A stretch of DNA of 64,000 bases from Anaerostipes sp. (GTDB lineage: Bacteria > Bacillota > Clostridia > Lachnospirales > Lachnospiraceae): positions 1 through 64,000 of the forward strand of contig NZ_JAGZSD010000004.1 of NCBI RefSeq assembly GCF_018381315.1, in the 5' to 3' direction. Below are positions 8,365-16,800 of the stretch, piece by piece (the stretch's first letter is position 1; every line of letters begins with the position of its first letter). The notes below the pieces were generated by a model. It did no database searches. It was not told the origin of the DNA and was given only the letters and a program-made list of their open reading frames with translations. Position numbers and translations under genes: made by a program.

Positions 8365-9360
8365 TTATTTAGCCTTTACCGCCCTAATCGCTTCCGTAAG
8401 TTTTGGTACGATCGTATTTAAGTCTCCAACGATACCAAGATCTGCAATATCAAAGATCGGGGCATCCTCGTCACGGTTGATCGCTACGATAAACTCAGAG
8501 TTTTCCATACCAGCTGCATGCTGGATAGCCCCTGAAATACCGCATGCCAGATATAATTCCGGACGTACTGTTTTTCCTGTCTGTCCTACCTGGCGGTCTG
8601 CGCTGATCCATCCTGAATCTACACATGCTCTGGAAGAAGATACCTCACCCTCCATTACATCCGCAAGTTCCTCTAACATTTTGAACTTATCGGCACTTCC
8701 GATTCCGCGTCCGCCGGAAACCAGAATATCAGCCTCAGTAATGTCAACGGATTTATGTACTGTCTTTACAGTCTCACGTACTTTCACATTCATATCTGCA
8801 TCAGAAAATTCCACTTTAAATTCTTCAATTTCACCGCTTCTGGATGCATCACTTTCTAAGGCTTTCATAACACCCGGGCGGACTGTCGCCATCTGAGGAC
8901 GGAAGTCTTCACATACGATAGTCGCCATAATGTTTCCTCCGAATGCCGGACGGGTCATCATGAGAAGTTTTGTCTCTTCATCAATAGCAAGTGCAGTACA
9001 GTCTGCTGTCAATCCTGTATGAATTCTCGCAGATACTCTTGGGGCAAGGTCACGCCCGATAGAAGATGCTCCGTAAAGCACGATCTCAGGATCTTTTGCA
9101 TTGATTACAGCAGTCAGTGCTTTTGTATATGGCTCTGTCACATAATCTGCCAGCATGGCGTCATCTACAACAACGACTTTATCTGCTCCGCAGGCAACCA
9201 GTTCCTGTGCTTTTGCTTTTACGCCTGATCCAAGCAGTACAGCAACAACCTGCTGTCCAAGATCATTTGCCAATTCTCTTGCTTTGCCAATTAATTCGAT
9301 TCCGACTTTCTGAAGTTCGCCGTCTCTCTGCTCAGCGAATACGTATACGTCTCTGCTCAT
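8365..9360 (-). CDS. etfA: electron transfer flavoprotein alpha subunit
   Basis: A 331-residue EtfA. The N-terminal domain (VYVFAEQRDGELQKVGIELIG) is followed by the FAD-binding C-terminal domain with SGGRGIG, SSRACVDSGW, QVGQTGKTV, LYLACGISGAIQH and the AINRDEDAPIF / LGIVGDL motifs. With EtfB it accepts electrons from the acyl-CoA dehydrogenase encoded upstream; clostridial versions bifurcate NADH electrons to crotonyl-CoA and ferredoxin. It is the last gene of bcd-etfB-etfA. AAGGAGGAGAATAGGAA precedes the start. Only the C-terminal FAD domain reappears in the fusion protein at 60389. Confidence 0.95.
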   Translation of the reverse strand: MSRDVYVFAEQRDGELQKVGIELIGKARELANDLGQQVVAVLLGSGVKAKAQELVACGADKVVVVDDAMLADYVTEPYTKALTAVINAKDPEIVLYGASSIGRDLAPRVSARIHTGLTADCTALAIDEETKLLMMTRPAFGGNIMATIVCEDFRPQMATVRPGVMKALESDASRSGEIEEFKVEFSDADMNVKVRETVKTVHKSVDITEADILVSGGRGIGSADKFKMLEELADVMEGEVSSSRACVDSGWISADRQVGQTGKTVRPELYLACGISGAIQHAAGMENSEFIVAINRDEDAPIFDIADLGIVGDLNTIVPKLTEAIRAVKAK

Positions 9361-9379
9361 TTCCTATTCTCCTCCTTGC

Positions 9380-10177
9380 TTAAATGATGTGCTTTTCCTG
9401 AAGTTTATCAACAATAGATGCCACTGCTTCGTCTGCTGATAAATCTTTTAAAATGGTTCCTGCACCTTTGGCCTGTTTTGTAAAGGATTTCTTTACTCTT
9501 GTAGGAGATCCTTTTAATCCGATATTGGCCTGATCCACAGTATCTTCTAAGTCTGCAAGTCCCCAGACTTTCACTTCTTTTTCTCTGTATGCATCAAATG
9601 CACCGTGAACTGTCATATATCTGGGAGCTGCCAATTCAGCCAATGCTGTAATCAGACAAGGAGTCTTTACTTCAATGATCTGGTGGCGGTCTTCAAACTG
9701 TCTCTGCACAACCAAAGTGTCATCCCCTTCAACATTCAGTTCTTCTACATAACTTACCTGAGGGATTCCAAGGTGTTCTGCGATCTGCGGACCTACCTGA
9801 GCGGTATCTCCGTCGATTGCCTGGCGTCCTGTAATAATCACATCATAATCTAATTTTTTAATTGCCGCTGCGATGGTGGAAGATGTCGCCCATGTATCTG
9901 CTCCCCCGAATGCTCTGTCAGATACAAGAACAGCATCATCGCATCCCATAGCCAGTGCTTCTCTCAGGGCTACATCTGCCTGAGGAGGTCCCATAGAAAC
10001 AACAGTAACTGTGCTTCCCGGGCATTTTTCTTTTAGCTGGAGGGCAGCTTCAATTCCTGCCTTATCATCCGGGTTTATGATACTCGGAACACCATCTCTG
10101 ATCAATGTGTTAGTCTTTGGATCTAATTTTACTTCAGTTGTATCTGGTACTTGTTTTGCACAAACAACGATTTTCAT
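9380..10177 (-). CDS. etfB: electron transfer flavoprotein beta subunit
   Basis: A 265-residue EtfB: MKIVVCAKQVPDTTEVKLD at the start and the family signature around VEELNVEGDDTLVVQRQFEDRHQ. The VVSMGPPQADVALREALAMG and GRQAIDGDTAQVGPQIAEHLG stretches line the nucleotide/FAD site. It forms the ETF heterodimer with EtfA and, in butyrate formers, binds the bifurcating FAD and NADH. It lies 25 bases after bcd and 19 before etfA, with AAGGAGAATAAAAG before its ATG. Confidence 0.95.
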   Translation of the reverse strand: MKIVVCAKQVPDTTEVKLDPKTNTLIRDGVPSIINPDDKAGIEAALQLKEKCPGSTVTVVSMGPPQADVALREALAMGCDDAVLVSDRAFGGADTWATSSTIAAAIKKLDYDVIITGRQAIDGDTAQVGPQIAEHLGIPQVSYVEELNVEGDDTLVVQRQFEDRHQIIEVKTPCLITALAELAAPRYMTVHGAFDAYREKEVKVWGLADLEDTVDQANIGLKGSPTRVKKSFTKQAKGAGTILKDLSADEAVASIVDKLQEKHII

Positions 10178-10202
10178 CTTTTATTCTCCTTCCGCTTTAA
10201 GC

Positions 10203-11345
10203 TTATCTTAATAATCCGCCGCCTACGATCATCTTCATAGCTTCAGATGTACCTTCGTAGATCTCTGTGATCTTGGCATCGCGGTACATTCTTTCAACCG
10301 GATATTCTCTGGAGTATCCATATCCTCCAAGAAGCTGTACAGCCGCTCTTGTCACTTCCACTGCCACATCGGATGCAAACAGCTTGCAAGCTGCTGCCAG
10401 CGGAGCATAATTTTCATGGTCATCTTTTGATTTTGCCGCTCTCCATACCATAAGGCGTGCAGCATCGATCTTCACCTGAAGCTCTGCAATCAGGAACTGT
10501 GTATTCTGGAATTTAGAAATTGGTTTCCCGAACTGTTTTCTTTCCTTAACATATTTGATCGCTTCATCTAATGCACCCTGTGCGATTCCCACAGACTGAG
10601 CTCCGATTCCGATACGTCCTCCTGCCAGTGCTGACATGGCGATCTTGTATCCTTTTCCTTCCCCTGCAATCAGGTTCTCTTTCGGTACTTTTACATCAAC
10701 CAGTGCAACTTCACAGTTAGATGCAGCGCGGATGCCCATACGAGGAATATTTTTGCTGACTTCTAATCCCGGTGTGTTTCTGTCAACGATAAATGCAGAC
10801 ATTCCCCTGGTTCCTGCAGTTTTGTCTGTAATTGCAAAAATGATGAAGGTATCAGCAAATCCTGAATTTGTTGTAAATACTTTCTGACCGTTCAATACAT
10901 AATGGTCACCGTCTAATACAGCGCTTGTCTTGACACCGCTGGCATCTGTACCTGCTCCAGGCTCTGTAAGTCCGAAGCATCCCACTTTAGAACCGTCAAC
11001 CAGCGGACGCAGGAATTTCTGTTTCTGCTCTTCTGATGCAAAATCATTGATGCAGGAACAGCATAATGATGTATGTACGGAAATTGTGATTCCTGTGGAA
11101 GCATCTACTTTAGACATCTCTTCCATACAGAGTGTGTATGTTAATACATCTGCGCCTTCTCCGCCGTATTCTTTGGAATATGGAATTCCCATAAGACCGA
11201 ATTTTTTCATTTTCTCAAGCAGTTCCATGCTGAATTCTTCTGTTTCATCCATGTCCCTAGCAATTGGCTTGATTTCTGTCTCTGCGAAATCTTTGAACAT
11301 CTGCTGTGCAAGCAGCTGTTCTTTTGTCAATTTAAATTCAACCAT
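10203..11345 (-). CDS. bcd: butyryl-CoA dehydrogenase
   Basis: A 380-residue acyl-CoA dehydrogenase. Diagnostic stretches are CFGLTEPGAGTDASG (flavin/substrate binding), KVFTTNSG, GGRIGIGAQSVGIAQGA, REQFGKPISKFQ and the catalytic-base region ITEIYEGTSE. It reduces crotonyl-CoA to butyryl-CoA with ETF as partner, the energy-conserving step of butyrate formation. The operon is only bcd-etfB-etfA; crt, hbd and thl are not in this window. AGGAGGAAAAAAG precedes the start. A related but fused acyl-CoA dehydrogenase is at 60389. Confidence 0.93.
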   Translation of the reverse strand: MVEFKLTKEQLLAQQMFKDFAETEIKPIARDMDETEEFSMELLEKMKKFGLMGIPYSKEYGGEGADVLTYTLCMEEMSKVDASTGITISVHTSLCCSCINDFASEEQKQKFLRPLVDGSKVGCFGLTEPGAGTDASGVKTSAVLDGDHYVLNGQKVFTTNSGFADTFIIFAITDKTAGTRGMSAFIVDRNTPGLEVSKNIPRMGIRAASNCEVALVDVKVPKENLIAGEGKGYKIAMSALAGGRIGIGAQSVGIAQGALDEAIKYVKERKQFGKPISKFQNTQFLIAELQVKIDAARLMVWRAAKSKDDHENYAPLAAACKLFASDVAVEVTRAAVQLLGGYGYSREYPVERMYRDAKITEIYEGTSEAMKMIVGGGLLR

Positions 11346-11440
11346 TTTCTTTTTTCCTCCTGTTTGCTCTTACATTAGAACTTATTAGCATCCCTACTAT
11401 TAGCCCGCCAATACTTTGTAAGCTAAATATTTGTGAGCTA

Positions 11441-11469
11441 ATAGTATCACTTTGTGAAAGTTGTGTCAA
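11441..11469 (-). promoter_or_regulatory. promoter of bcd-etfBA
   Basis: Minus-strand TTGACA (11464-11469), 17 bases, TACTAT (11441-11446), followed by a leader of about 90 bases. The leader repeats the motif GCTAATA twice (around 11392-11404), whose role I cannot assign. Confidence 0.75.
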
Positions 11470-11494
11470 CAGCTTTCGTTAAATTATTGTCTAT

Positions 11495-12391
11495 TTATAT
11501 TGTATACATATCATCTTTGTGCAAACTGTTGAATATATTAAGGTAATCTTGTGAGAAAATACTATGATTACGCCATACAAATGTGAAATCATGAACTACT
11601 GAAAAATCTCTTAATTCCAATTTTCTCAAACTTCCGTTTTCTAATTCCTCTTTTACTGCTGCCTCATAAAGAAATGTAATGCCGCAGTTTTCTGATACGA
11701 GTCTTTTTATCATATGAAGACTGCTGATTTCGTGTTTTCTTTTAAAATCCCGCACATTTAAATTCCGCCCCTCCAGGCTTTTTTCCAATATCTCACGAGT
11801 ACCGGACCCCGGCTCCCTCATGATCAAGGTCTCTCCCAACAGATCCTCCAATACATCCGGTTCCTTTTGAAAATGATAGGAACTTCCGCATACGGCCGTG
11901 TACGCTTCTCTGGAATAAATTCTGTAATCATACTCTCCTTTTTCAAAATATCCCTCAACCATGGCAAAATCAATCTCTCCGCCGTCCAGCTGTCCGAGAA
12001 GATCCTCTGTATTAGCGATTTTTACTGAAACCTCCGTATCCGGATTCTTCCTTATGTACTCTGCAACTGCTTTTGACAGGATAAAGTCTCCGATGGTTAA
12101 CGTGGCCCCAAAATTTATTTTTCTTTTTTCCTGCTTCATCTCCTGAATGCTGCGTTTCAGATACATCTCATCATGATGAAACGTCATAGCTGCATTTCGA
12201 AACAAATCCCCTTCGGGAGTCAGTCTAAGTTTTTTCCCTGACATCTCAAACAGCTTGATCCCGTATTCCTTTTCCAGCCACTTTATATGCTGAGATACTG
12301 CCGGCTGTGTAATATTCAGCTGTCTGGCAGCCTTTGTAAAATTCATCTGCCTGCACACTTCAAGAAACGTAAAAATCCTAAAATCCAGCAT
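11495..12391 (-). CDS. LysR-family transcriptional regulator
   Basis: A 298-residue LysR protein. The winged helix-turn-helix is at residues 2-60 (FTFLEVCRQMNFTKAARQLN, then ITQPAVSQHIKWLEKEYG), followed by a type-2 periplasmic-binding sensor with the MREPGSGTREILE motif found in CysB/YeiE-like regulators. The GSGTRE motif and the YeiH-type transporter 1 kb away recall the LysR-YeiH pairing seen in many bacteria, so that transporter is a plausible target. Here a BlaI-like gene lies between them. The effector is unknown. Confidence 0.88.
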   Translation of the reverse strand: MLDFRIFTFLEVCRQMNFTKAARQLNITQPAVSQHIKWLEKEYGIKLFEMSGKKLRLTPEGDLFRNAAMTFHHDEMYLKRSIQEMKQEKRKINFGATLTIGDFILSKAVAEYIRKNPDTEVSVKIANTEDLLGQLDGGEIDFAMVEGYFEKGEYDYRIYSREAYTAVCGSSYHFQKEPDVLEDLLGETLIMREPGSGTREILEKSLEGRNLNVRDFKRKHEISSLHMIKRLVSENCGITFLYEAAVKEELENGSLRKLELRDFSVVHDFTFVWRNHSIFSQDYLNIFNSLHKDDMYTI

Positions 12392-12428
12392 TCCGCACTC
12401 CTTTGTAATTGTTTATACGTCTATGTCT

Positions 12429-12437
12429 ATTATAACA
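12429..12437 (-). promoter_or_regulatory. extended -10 promoter of the LysR gene
   Basis: Minus-strand TGTTATAAT (extended -10) about 40 bases before the LysR start. No good -35 box is visible. Confidence 0.5.
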
Positions 12438-12504
12438 TACTGCTGTAATGAAAAAAGACATTCAGATACATGAATGCCTTTTGAATAATATGACTATTTA
12501 ATAA

Positions 12505-12671
12505 AGTTTTTCTCCACTATCTCCAGTCGGCTCTGGAAAGGCCTCCTTCCGACAGTGAAGAAAAACTTATCTCTAAAAGGAACCTTCTGTTTTATGGCTG
12601 CCCTTCTCCAGCAGACATTACGTCCATTTTATATCCTTCGGATGAGCGTGCTCCGCACGATAAGGTATATA
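12505..12671. repeat. two intergenic inverted repeats
   Basis: 12505-12567 is a long imperfect inverted repeat: AGTTTTTCTCCACT at the left, AGTGAAGAAAAACT at the right, with GTCGG/CCGAC inside. 12630-12671 is a second one (TATATCCTT / AAGGTATATA) whose loop carries GAGCGTGCTCCGCACGATAA. The loop resembles, loosely, the core of the repeat elements at 5945 and 27110. No gene lies in 12438-12671. Confidence 0.4.
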
Positions 12672-13052
12672 TTACTGAACGTCCAGTTCGTCCAACAGCT
12701 GATTTAATCTCTTCGCTTCTTCCTCTGACAGGCTTTCGCTCAGCGCACTGATTAAACTGCCGGCTGAGCCGTCAAACCAGATATCCAGCATTGCTTCCGC
12801 CTGAGCTTTTCTGTAATCTTCTTTTTGAACCAGCGGAATAACATATGAAAATTTGCCCCGTCTCTCAACTTTCACGTATCCCTTTTCTTCTAAATCAAAT
12901 AGAAATGTGCGCACTGTTGTCCTTTTATAATCTTTATTATAATTTTCCCGCAATTCTTCTATGAGAGTTAAGAAAGGTATTTCATCCTCTCCATAATTCC
13001 ATACACATCTCATAACGACTTCTTCCGCATAGGTCAGTTTTCTTTCTTCCAT
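12672..13052 (-). CDS. BlaI/MecI/CopY-type repressor
   Basis: A 126-residue winged-helix protein. LTYAEEVVMRCVWNYGEDEI and YKRTTVRTFLFDLEEKGYVKVERRGKFSYV match the penicillinase-repressor/CopY family: a DNA-binding domain with a short C-terminal dimerisation helix (SLSEEEAKRLNQLLDEL). ATG 13052 has AAGGAG nine bases upstream; a GTG nine codons earlier is open but unsupported. No BlaR-type sensor protease or CopA/CopZ gene is next to it. Regulation of beta-lactam or copper genes therefore cannot be claimed. It may regulate itself or the divergent YeiH-type gene. Confidence 0.82.
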   Translation of the reverse strand: MEERKLTYAEEVVMRCVWNYGEDEIPFLTLIEELRENYNKDYKRTTVRTFLFDLEEKGYVKVERRGKFSYVIPLVQKEDYRKAQAEAMLDIWFDGSAGSLISALSESLSEEEAKRLNQLLDELDVQ

Positions 13053-13307
13053 CTGATATTTCTCCTTATTCCTTCTCACACATTTGCTTCACAGTTTAAT
13101 TTTATATCTTATGGTTATACTATCATATATTTTTACAAATTTCAACTATTGTCATAGTCTTTTCACATTTATTTAGCCACCTCTGCTTCTGAATTATATC
13201 AATAATAATTTATTATTTAAATATAAAAATATATAATTTTATCTTATTATTCTCCCATGATATACTCATTTCTGTTGAAAATATTGTAAAAGAAAGAGGT
13301 TTATATT

Positions 13308-14324
13308 ATGAATGTTATAAAAGAACACTTAACCGGAATCCTGCTCTGCATCGGAATCTCTGTGCCTGCATGGTTTCTTGGAAATCTGTTTCCGGTGATC
13401 GGGGGTCCTGTATTTGCAATCTTAATCGGTATGATCTTAACACTGCTTATTGAAGATAAAGGCCCAATGCAGCCGGGGATTACCTTTACTTCAAAAAAGA
13501 TTCTGCAGTATGCAGTCATTCTCCTGGGGTTCGGGATGAACCTTACAGATATACTGGCAAAAGGAAAACAGTCTCTGCCCATCATCATATCTACAATCGC
13601 CACTTCTCTGATTGTGTCTTTCCTCTTATATAAGCTGCTTCACATGGACTCCAAGGTTTCCACTTTGATCGGAGTGGGCTCTTCTATATGCGGAGGTTCC
13701 GCCATTGCAGCCACTGCTCCTGTGATTGAAGCAGATGATGAAGAAATTGCCCAGTCCATTTCTGTCATATTTCTGTTTAATGTGATTGCAGCCCTGGTAT
13801 TTCCTGCCCTTGGAAATATGCTGCACTTATCAAACGAAGGTTTCGGACTGTTTGCCGGTACTGCTGTCAATGATACTTCCTCTGTCACTGCCACTGCTTC
13901 TGCATGGGACGGGATTCACGGGAGCAATACTTTAAATGCAGCCACTATCGTAAAGCTTACAAGAACTTTGGCAATTATACCGATTACCCTTGTACTGGCC
14001 ATTTACCGTGCCGGCAAAAAGGAAGAGGCTTTGGAGGAAAGCGGTTCTTCTTTCAGCTTAAAACAGGTTTTCCCGGTTTTTGTGCTGTTTTTTATTCTTG
14101 CCTCCGTGGCTACAACTGTTTTCTCTCTTCCTGCTGCCGTGACGGATCCGTTAAAGACATTGAGTAAATTTTTTATTGTCATGGCTATGGCTGGCATCGG
14201 TCTGAATACTCACATTGTGAAGCTCATAAAAACCGGAGCAAAGCCCATCTTTATGGGATTTTGCTGCTGGGTTGCCATCGCAGCTGTGAGTTTATTAATT
14301 CAAAGCATGATAGGTATATTGTAA
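13308..14324 (+). CDS. YeiH-family (UPF0324) membrane protein
   Basis: A 338-residue protein with about 10 hydrophobic segments. The conserved YeiH features are visible: ILLGFGMNLTDI, GVGSSICGGSAIAATAPVIEADDEEIAQSISV, FAGTAVNDTSSVTATASAWD and FFIVMAMAGIGLNT. The family is annotated as putative sulfate exporters, without strong biochemical proof. It is the only plus-strand gene in this part, divergent from the BlaI-like gene, with GAAAGAGG before ATG. It ends in a strong terminator. A LysR gene nearby may control it. Confidence 0.88.
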   Translation: MNVIKEHLTGILLCIGISVPAWFLGNLFPVIGGPVFAILIGMILTLLIEDKGPMQPGITFTSKKILQYAVILLGFGMNLTDILAKGKQSLPIIISTIATSLIVSFLLYKLLHMDSKVSTLIGVGSSICGGSAIAATAPVIEADDEEIAQSISVIFLFNVIAALVFPALGNMLHLSNEGFGLFAGTAVNDTSSVTATASAWDGIHGSNTLNAATIVKLTRTLAIIPITLVLAIYRAGKKEEALEESGSSFSLKQVFPVFVLFFILASVATTVFSLPAAVTDPLKTLSKFFIVMAMAGIGLNTHIVKLIKTGAKPIFMGFCCWVAIAAVSLLIQSMIGIL

Positions 14325-14365
14325 CATTTACATTGCTTCTCCTTCCGGCTCAAAGAAATAATACA

Positions 14366-14407
14366 AAACGGAGGCCTCTGTTCATTCGCAGAAGCCTCCG
14401 TTTTTTC
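14366..14407 (+). terminator. terminator of the YeiH-type gene
   Basis: AAAACGGAGGCCTCTG, loop TTCATTCG, CAGAAGCCTCCGTTTTTTC: a stem of about 13 pairs followed by a T-run. It lies between convergent genes; the A-run on its left side makes it potentially bidirectional. Confidence 0.88.
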
Positions 14408-14480
14408 TTCTTTTCCATTTTTACCATAATATAAGCCTGCCGGCTGCAAAGTTACAGCGTACTGGCTGAAACTGCCGGAA

Positions 14481-15194
14481 CTACTTTGCTGATACTAAAT
14501 CTCTGATGACCTCCCCGGCCGCGATAAGTCCTGCCACAGAGGGCACAAACGCAACACTTCCAGGAACTGCTCTTCTTCCTTCTTCTTCTGAAAGGTCAAT
14601 CTTCGGCTCCAGTGCCTTTTCTGTGGAATAGACTACCTTCAGTTTTTTTACACCCCGCTTTTTCAGCTCTTTTCTCATAACCTTTGCCAGCGGACAGACT
14701 GATGTGTTATAAATATCTGTGACTTCAAACTTTGAAGGGTCCAGTTTGTTGCCTGCTCCCATGCTGCTTATAATCGGGACTCCGGCTTTCTGTGCCTGAA
14801 GTACAAGTTCAATCTTCGCAGTAACCGTATCTACCGCATCCACCACATAAGAATATCTGCCAAAGTCAAACTCCTCTGCGTTTTCGGGCAGAAAAAAGCA
14901 TTTGTGGATATTTACCTTTGCCTCCGGATTAATATCCAAAATTCTTTCTTTCATTACTTCCACCTTCACCTTGCCGACAGTACTGTGGACAGCAATGATC
15001 TGCCGGTTGATATTAGAAACAGAAACCGTATCTTTATCGATCAGATCAAAGGTTCCGACTCCTGTTCTTGCCAATGCCTCTGCCACGTAGCCTCCCACGC
15101 CGCCGACTCCGAATACAGCCACATGAGAGTTTTTTAATTTTTCTTCTGCCTCTTTCCCTAAGAGCAGTTCCGTCCTGATCCACTGACTTTCCAT
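14481..15194 (-). CDS. tcdA: tRNA threonylcarbamoyladenosine dehydratase TcdA
   Basis: A 237-residue E1-like (ThiF/MoeB superfamily) enzyme. Visible elements are the adenylation nucleotide loop VAVFGVGGVGGYVAEALARTG, DLIDKDTVSVSNINRQ, VVDAVDTVTAK and SSMGAGNKLDPSKFEVTDIYNTSVCPLAK. The last stretch and the short length distinguish TcdA from MoeB. It converts t6A37 in tRNA to the cyclic form with ATP. ATG 15194 follows GGAGATTGAC. It starts one base after the yjbQ stop, so the two are translationally coupled. Confidence 0.9.
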   Translation of the reverse strand: MESQWIRTELLLGKEAEEKLKNSHVAVFGVGGVGGYVAEALARTGVGTFDLIDKDTVSVSNINRQIIAVHSTVGKVKVEVMKERILDINPEAKVNIHKCFFLPENAEEFDFGRYSYVVDAVDTVTAKIELVLQAQKAGVPIISSMGAGNKLDPSKFEVTDIYNTSVCPLAKVMRKELKKRGVKKLKVVYSTEKALEPKIDLSEEEGRRAVPGSVAFVPSVAGLIAAGEVIRDLVSAK

Positions 15195-15195
15195 G

Positions 15196-15612
15196 TCAAT
15201 CTCCAATAATTTTAATCAGCACACGCTTGTCCCGTCTGCCGTCAAATTCATAATAAAATATCTGTTCCCAAGTTCCAAAATCCAGCCGGCCTTCCGTCAC
15301 AGCTGCCACAGATTCCCGTCCCATGACCGTGCGCTTTAAATGTGCATCTGCATTATCCTCAAAGCCATTATGCTGATACTGGCTGTACGGCTTTTCCGGG
15401 GCCAGCTTCTCGAGCCACTTCTCATAATCATGATGCAGCCCGGACTCATCGTCATTGATAAAGACACTGGCTGTAATATTCATGGCGTTCACTAAAACCA
15501 TGCCTTCTTTGATCCCGCTTTTATCTACAGCAGCCTGGACTTTATCCGTAATATTCACGATTCCCCGCCTCGAAGGCAGGTGAAAATGCAGTTCTTCCCT
15601 GTATGATTTCAT
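15196..15612 (-). CDS. yjbQ: YjbQ-family (UPF0047) protein
   Basis: A 138-residue protein covering the whole UPF0047 family: GMVLVNAMNITASVFINDDESGLHHDYEKWLEKLAP, then HNGFEDNADAHLKRTVMGRE, GTWEQIFYYEFDGRR. The conserved His residues probably bind metal. Members have weak thiamin-phosphate-synthase activity in vitro, but the physiological role is unclear. It forms a two-gene unit with tcdA (1-base gap). Confidence 0.88.
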   Translation of the reverse strand: MKSYREELHFHLPSRRGIVNITDKVQAAVDKSGIKEGMVLVNAMNITASVFINDDESGLHHDYEKWLEKLAPEKPYSQYQHNGFEDNADAHLKRTVMGRESVAAVTEGRLDFGTWEQIFYYEFDGRRDKRVLIKIIGD

Positions 15613-15713
15613 AAAACCTCCTGGATATGATAACTGATGTATTTATAATTTTTTCTTGCTACATCATTTTAACGCATCCAATATTCATCCGCAACAGGAA
15701 AGAATTCTCCAGT

Positions 15714-15998
15714 TTACAGTTTCTTAGCTTCTGTTTCCGTATAAAAATTATCCTTATTTTCTTCTAAAAACTTTTGTGCTTTGCGCTGAGAGAAAAACCG
15801 GATTTTCACGCCCGTCAGATATCTGACTGCCTCATTCCATTCTTTCAGGCTATATTGGTCCGGCTGAACAGATCCTGCAATAAAACAAGCCACAGGGAAC
15901 CAGAAAGATGTAGGCAGATCTGATAACTCCTGACATCCCGCTTCCTCTGCCAAATATTCAAGAAGATTGTTATTTTGCTCCTTATTCTTTCGTATCAT
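15714..15998 (-). CDS. small protein of unknown function
   Basis: A 94-residue basic/acidic mixed protein with no signal peptide and no membrane segment; the central part (DLPTSFWFPVACFIAGSVQP) is hydrophobic but short. The ribosome binding site TGGAGGTAAGTA before ATG 15998 argues that it is real. The C-terminus (VRYLTGVKIRFFSQRKAQKF) looks like an amphipathic helix. I do not recognise a family. It lies between yjbQ and a serine recombinase and may belong with the latter. Confidence 0.6.
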   Translation of the reverse strand: MIRKNKEQNNNLLEYLAEEAGCQELSDLPTSFWFPVACFIAGSVQPDQYSLKEWNEAVRYLTGVKIRFFSQRKAQKFLEENKDNFYTETEAKKL

Positions 15999-16140
15999 TA
16001 CTTACCTCCAGAGAACGATAAAGCAGACTTTTTCGTTCGCTCAATGTATACTGAAAGAAGCGGCATTATCTCTTATAAATTGGTTATTTTCAGCAGTTTT
16101 ATGTATAAAATGAACTGAATGATAATCTCTACCATTTCAT

Positions 16141-16740
16141 TTATTTCTTTCTGCGTGCCCACCTGAGGAATGTGTCCTGGGCGATATGCAGCTGCATGGC
16201 AGCTTTTCTGGAAGATATCTCACCGTTTTCCCACTGCTGTTTTAATTCGCCGAAGTTTTCCGGCACAGGCTTCCTGGGCCTTCCGAAATGGACTCCTCTT
16301 AATTTGGCCGCCCTGATTCCCTCCTTCTGGCGTTTTTTGATATTCTCCCTCTCTGTCTGAGCTACATAGCTGAGAATTTGAAGTACCAGATCCGCTATAA
16401 AGGTGCCTGTGAGATCATCCTGTTTTTTCCTCGTGTCCAGAAGCGGCATATCCAGCACCACAATATCTGCATGAATCTGCTTTGTGACAATCCTCCACTG
16501 TTCCAGTATTTCCCCGTAATTGCGTCCCAGCCGGTCAATGCTCTGAATCACCAGGACATCGCCCTCTCTGAGCTTTTTCACCAATTTCTTATAATTTGGC
16601 CGTTCAAAATTTTTTCCGCTCAGCTTATCCAAATATATTTTTTGTTTCTCCACCGCAAATGCTTCCAGCGCCAGAAGCTGCCTTGTTTCATTTTGGTCTT
16701 TTGTGGATACGCGGGCATACCCATATACATTTGATGCCAT
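16141..16740 (-). CDS. serine recombinase (resolvase/invertase type)
   Basis: A 199-residue small serine recombinase. The catalytic start YGYARVSTKDQNETRQLLAL contains the nucleophilic Ser. LVIQSIDRLGRNYGEILEQW and LQILSYVAQTERENIKKRQKEGI follow, then the linker GVHFGRPRKPVP and a C-terminal helix-turn-helix (GEISSRKAAMQLHIAQDTFL). It could resolve, invert or excise DNA. No transposase or obvious invertible segment lies beside it, so it may be a lone Tn3-type resolvase relic or act at a distance. GGAGGTGATC precedes ATG 16740. Confidence 0.9.
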   Translation of the reverse strand: MASNVYGYARVSTKDQNETRQLLALEAFAVEKQKIYLDKLSGKNFERPNYKKLVKKLREGDVLVIQSIDRLGRNYGEILEQWRIVTKQIHADIVVLDMPLLDTRKKQDDLTGTFIADLVLQILSYVAQTERENIKKRQKEGIRAAKLRGVHFGRPRKPVPENFGELKQQWENGEISSRKAAMQLHIAQDTFLRWARRKK

Positions 16741-16758
16741 AAAGATCACCTCCAAAAA

Positions 16759-16788
16759 AATAGTATCCTGACTTGGCAGGATACTATT
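16759..16788 (-). terminator. perfect inverted repeat/terminator fused to the recombinase ribosome binding site
   Basis: AATAGTATCCTG, 6-base loop, CAGGATACTATT: perfect 12-bp arms. On the minus strand it is followed at once by TTTTTTTGGAGGTGATC, so the T-run of the terminator for the DUF89 gene abuts the recombinase ribosome binding site. It could also be a recombinase or regulator binding site. Confidence 0.75.
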
Positions 16789-16800
16789 TATTATGGATCT

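Noticed and set aside
12630..12671. Third copy of the terminator-linked repeat element
   Set aside because: It shares only a loose GTGC...GCACGA pattern and has different stems, so I keep it as an inverted repeat and not as a confirmed member.
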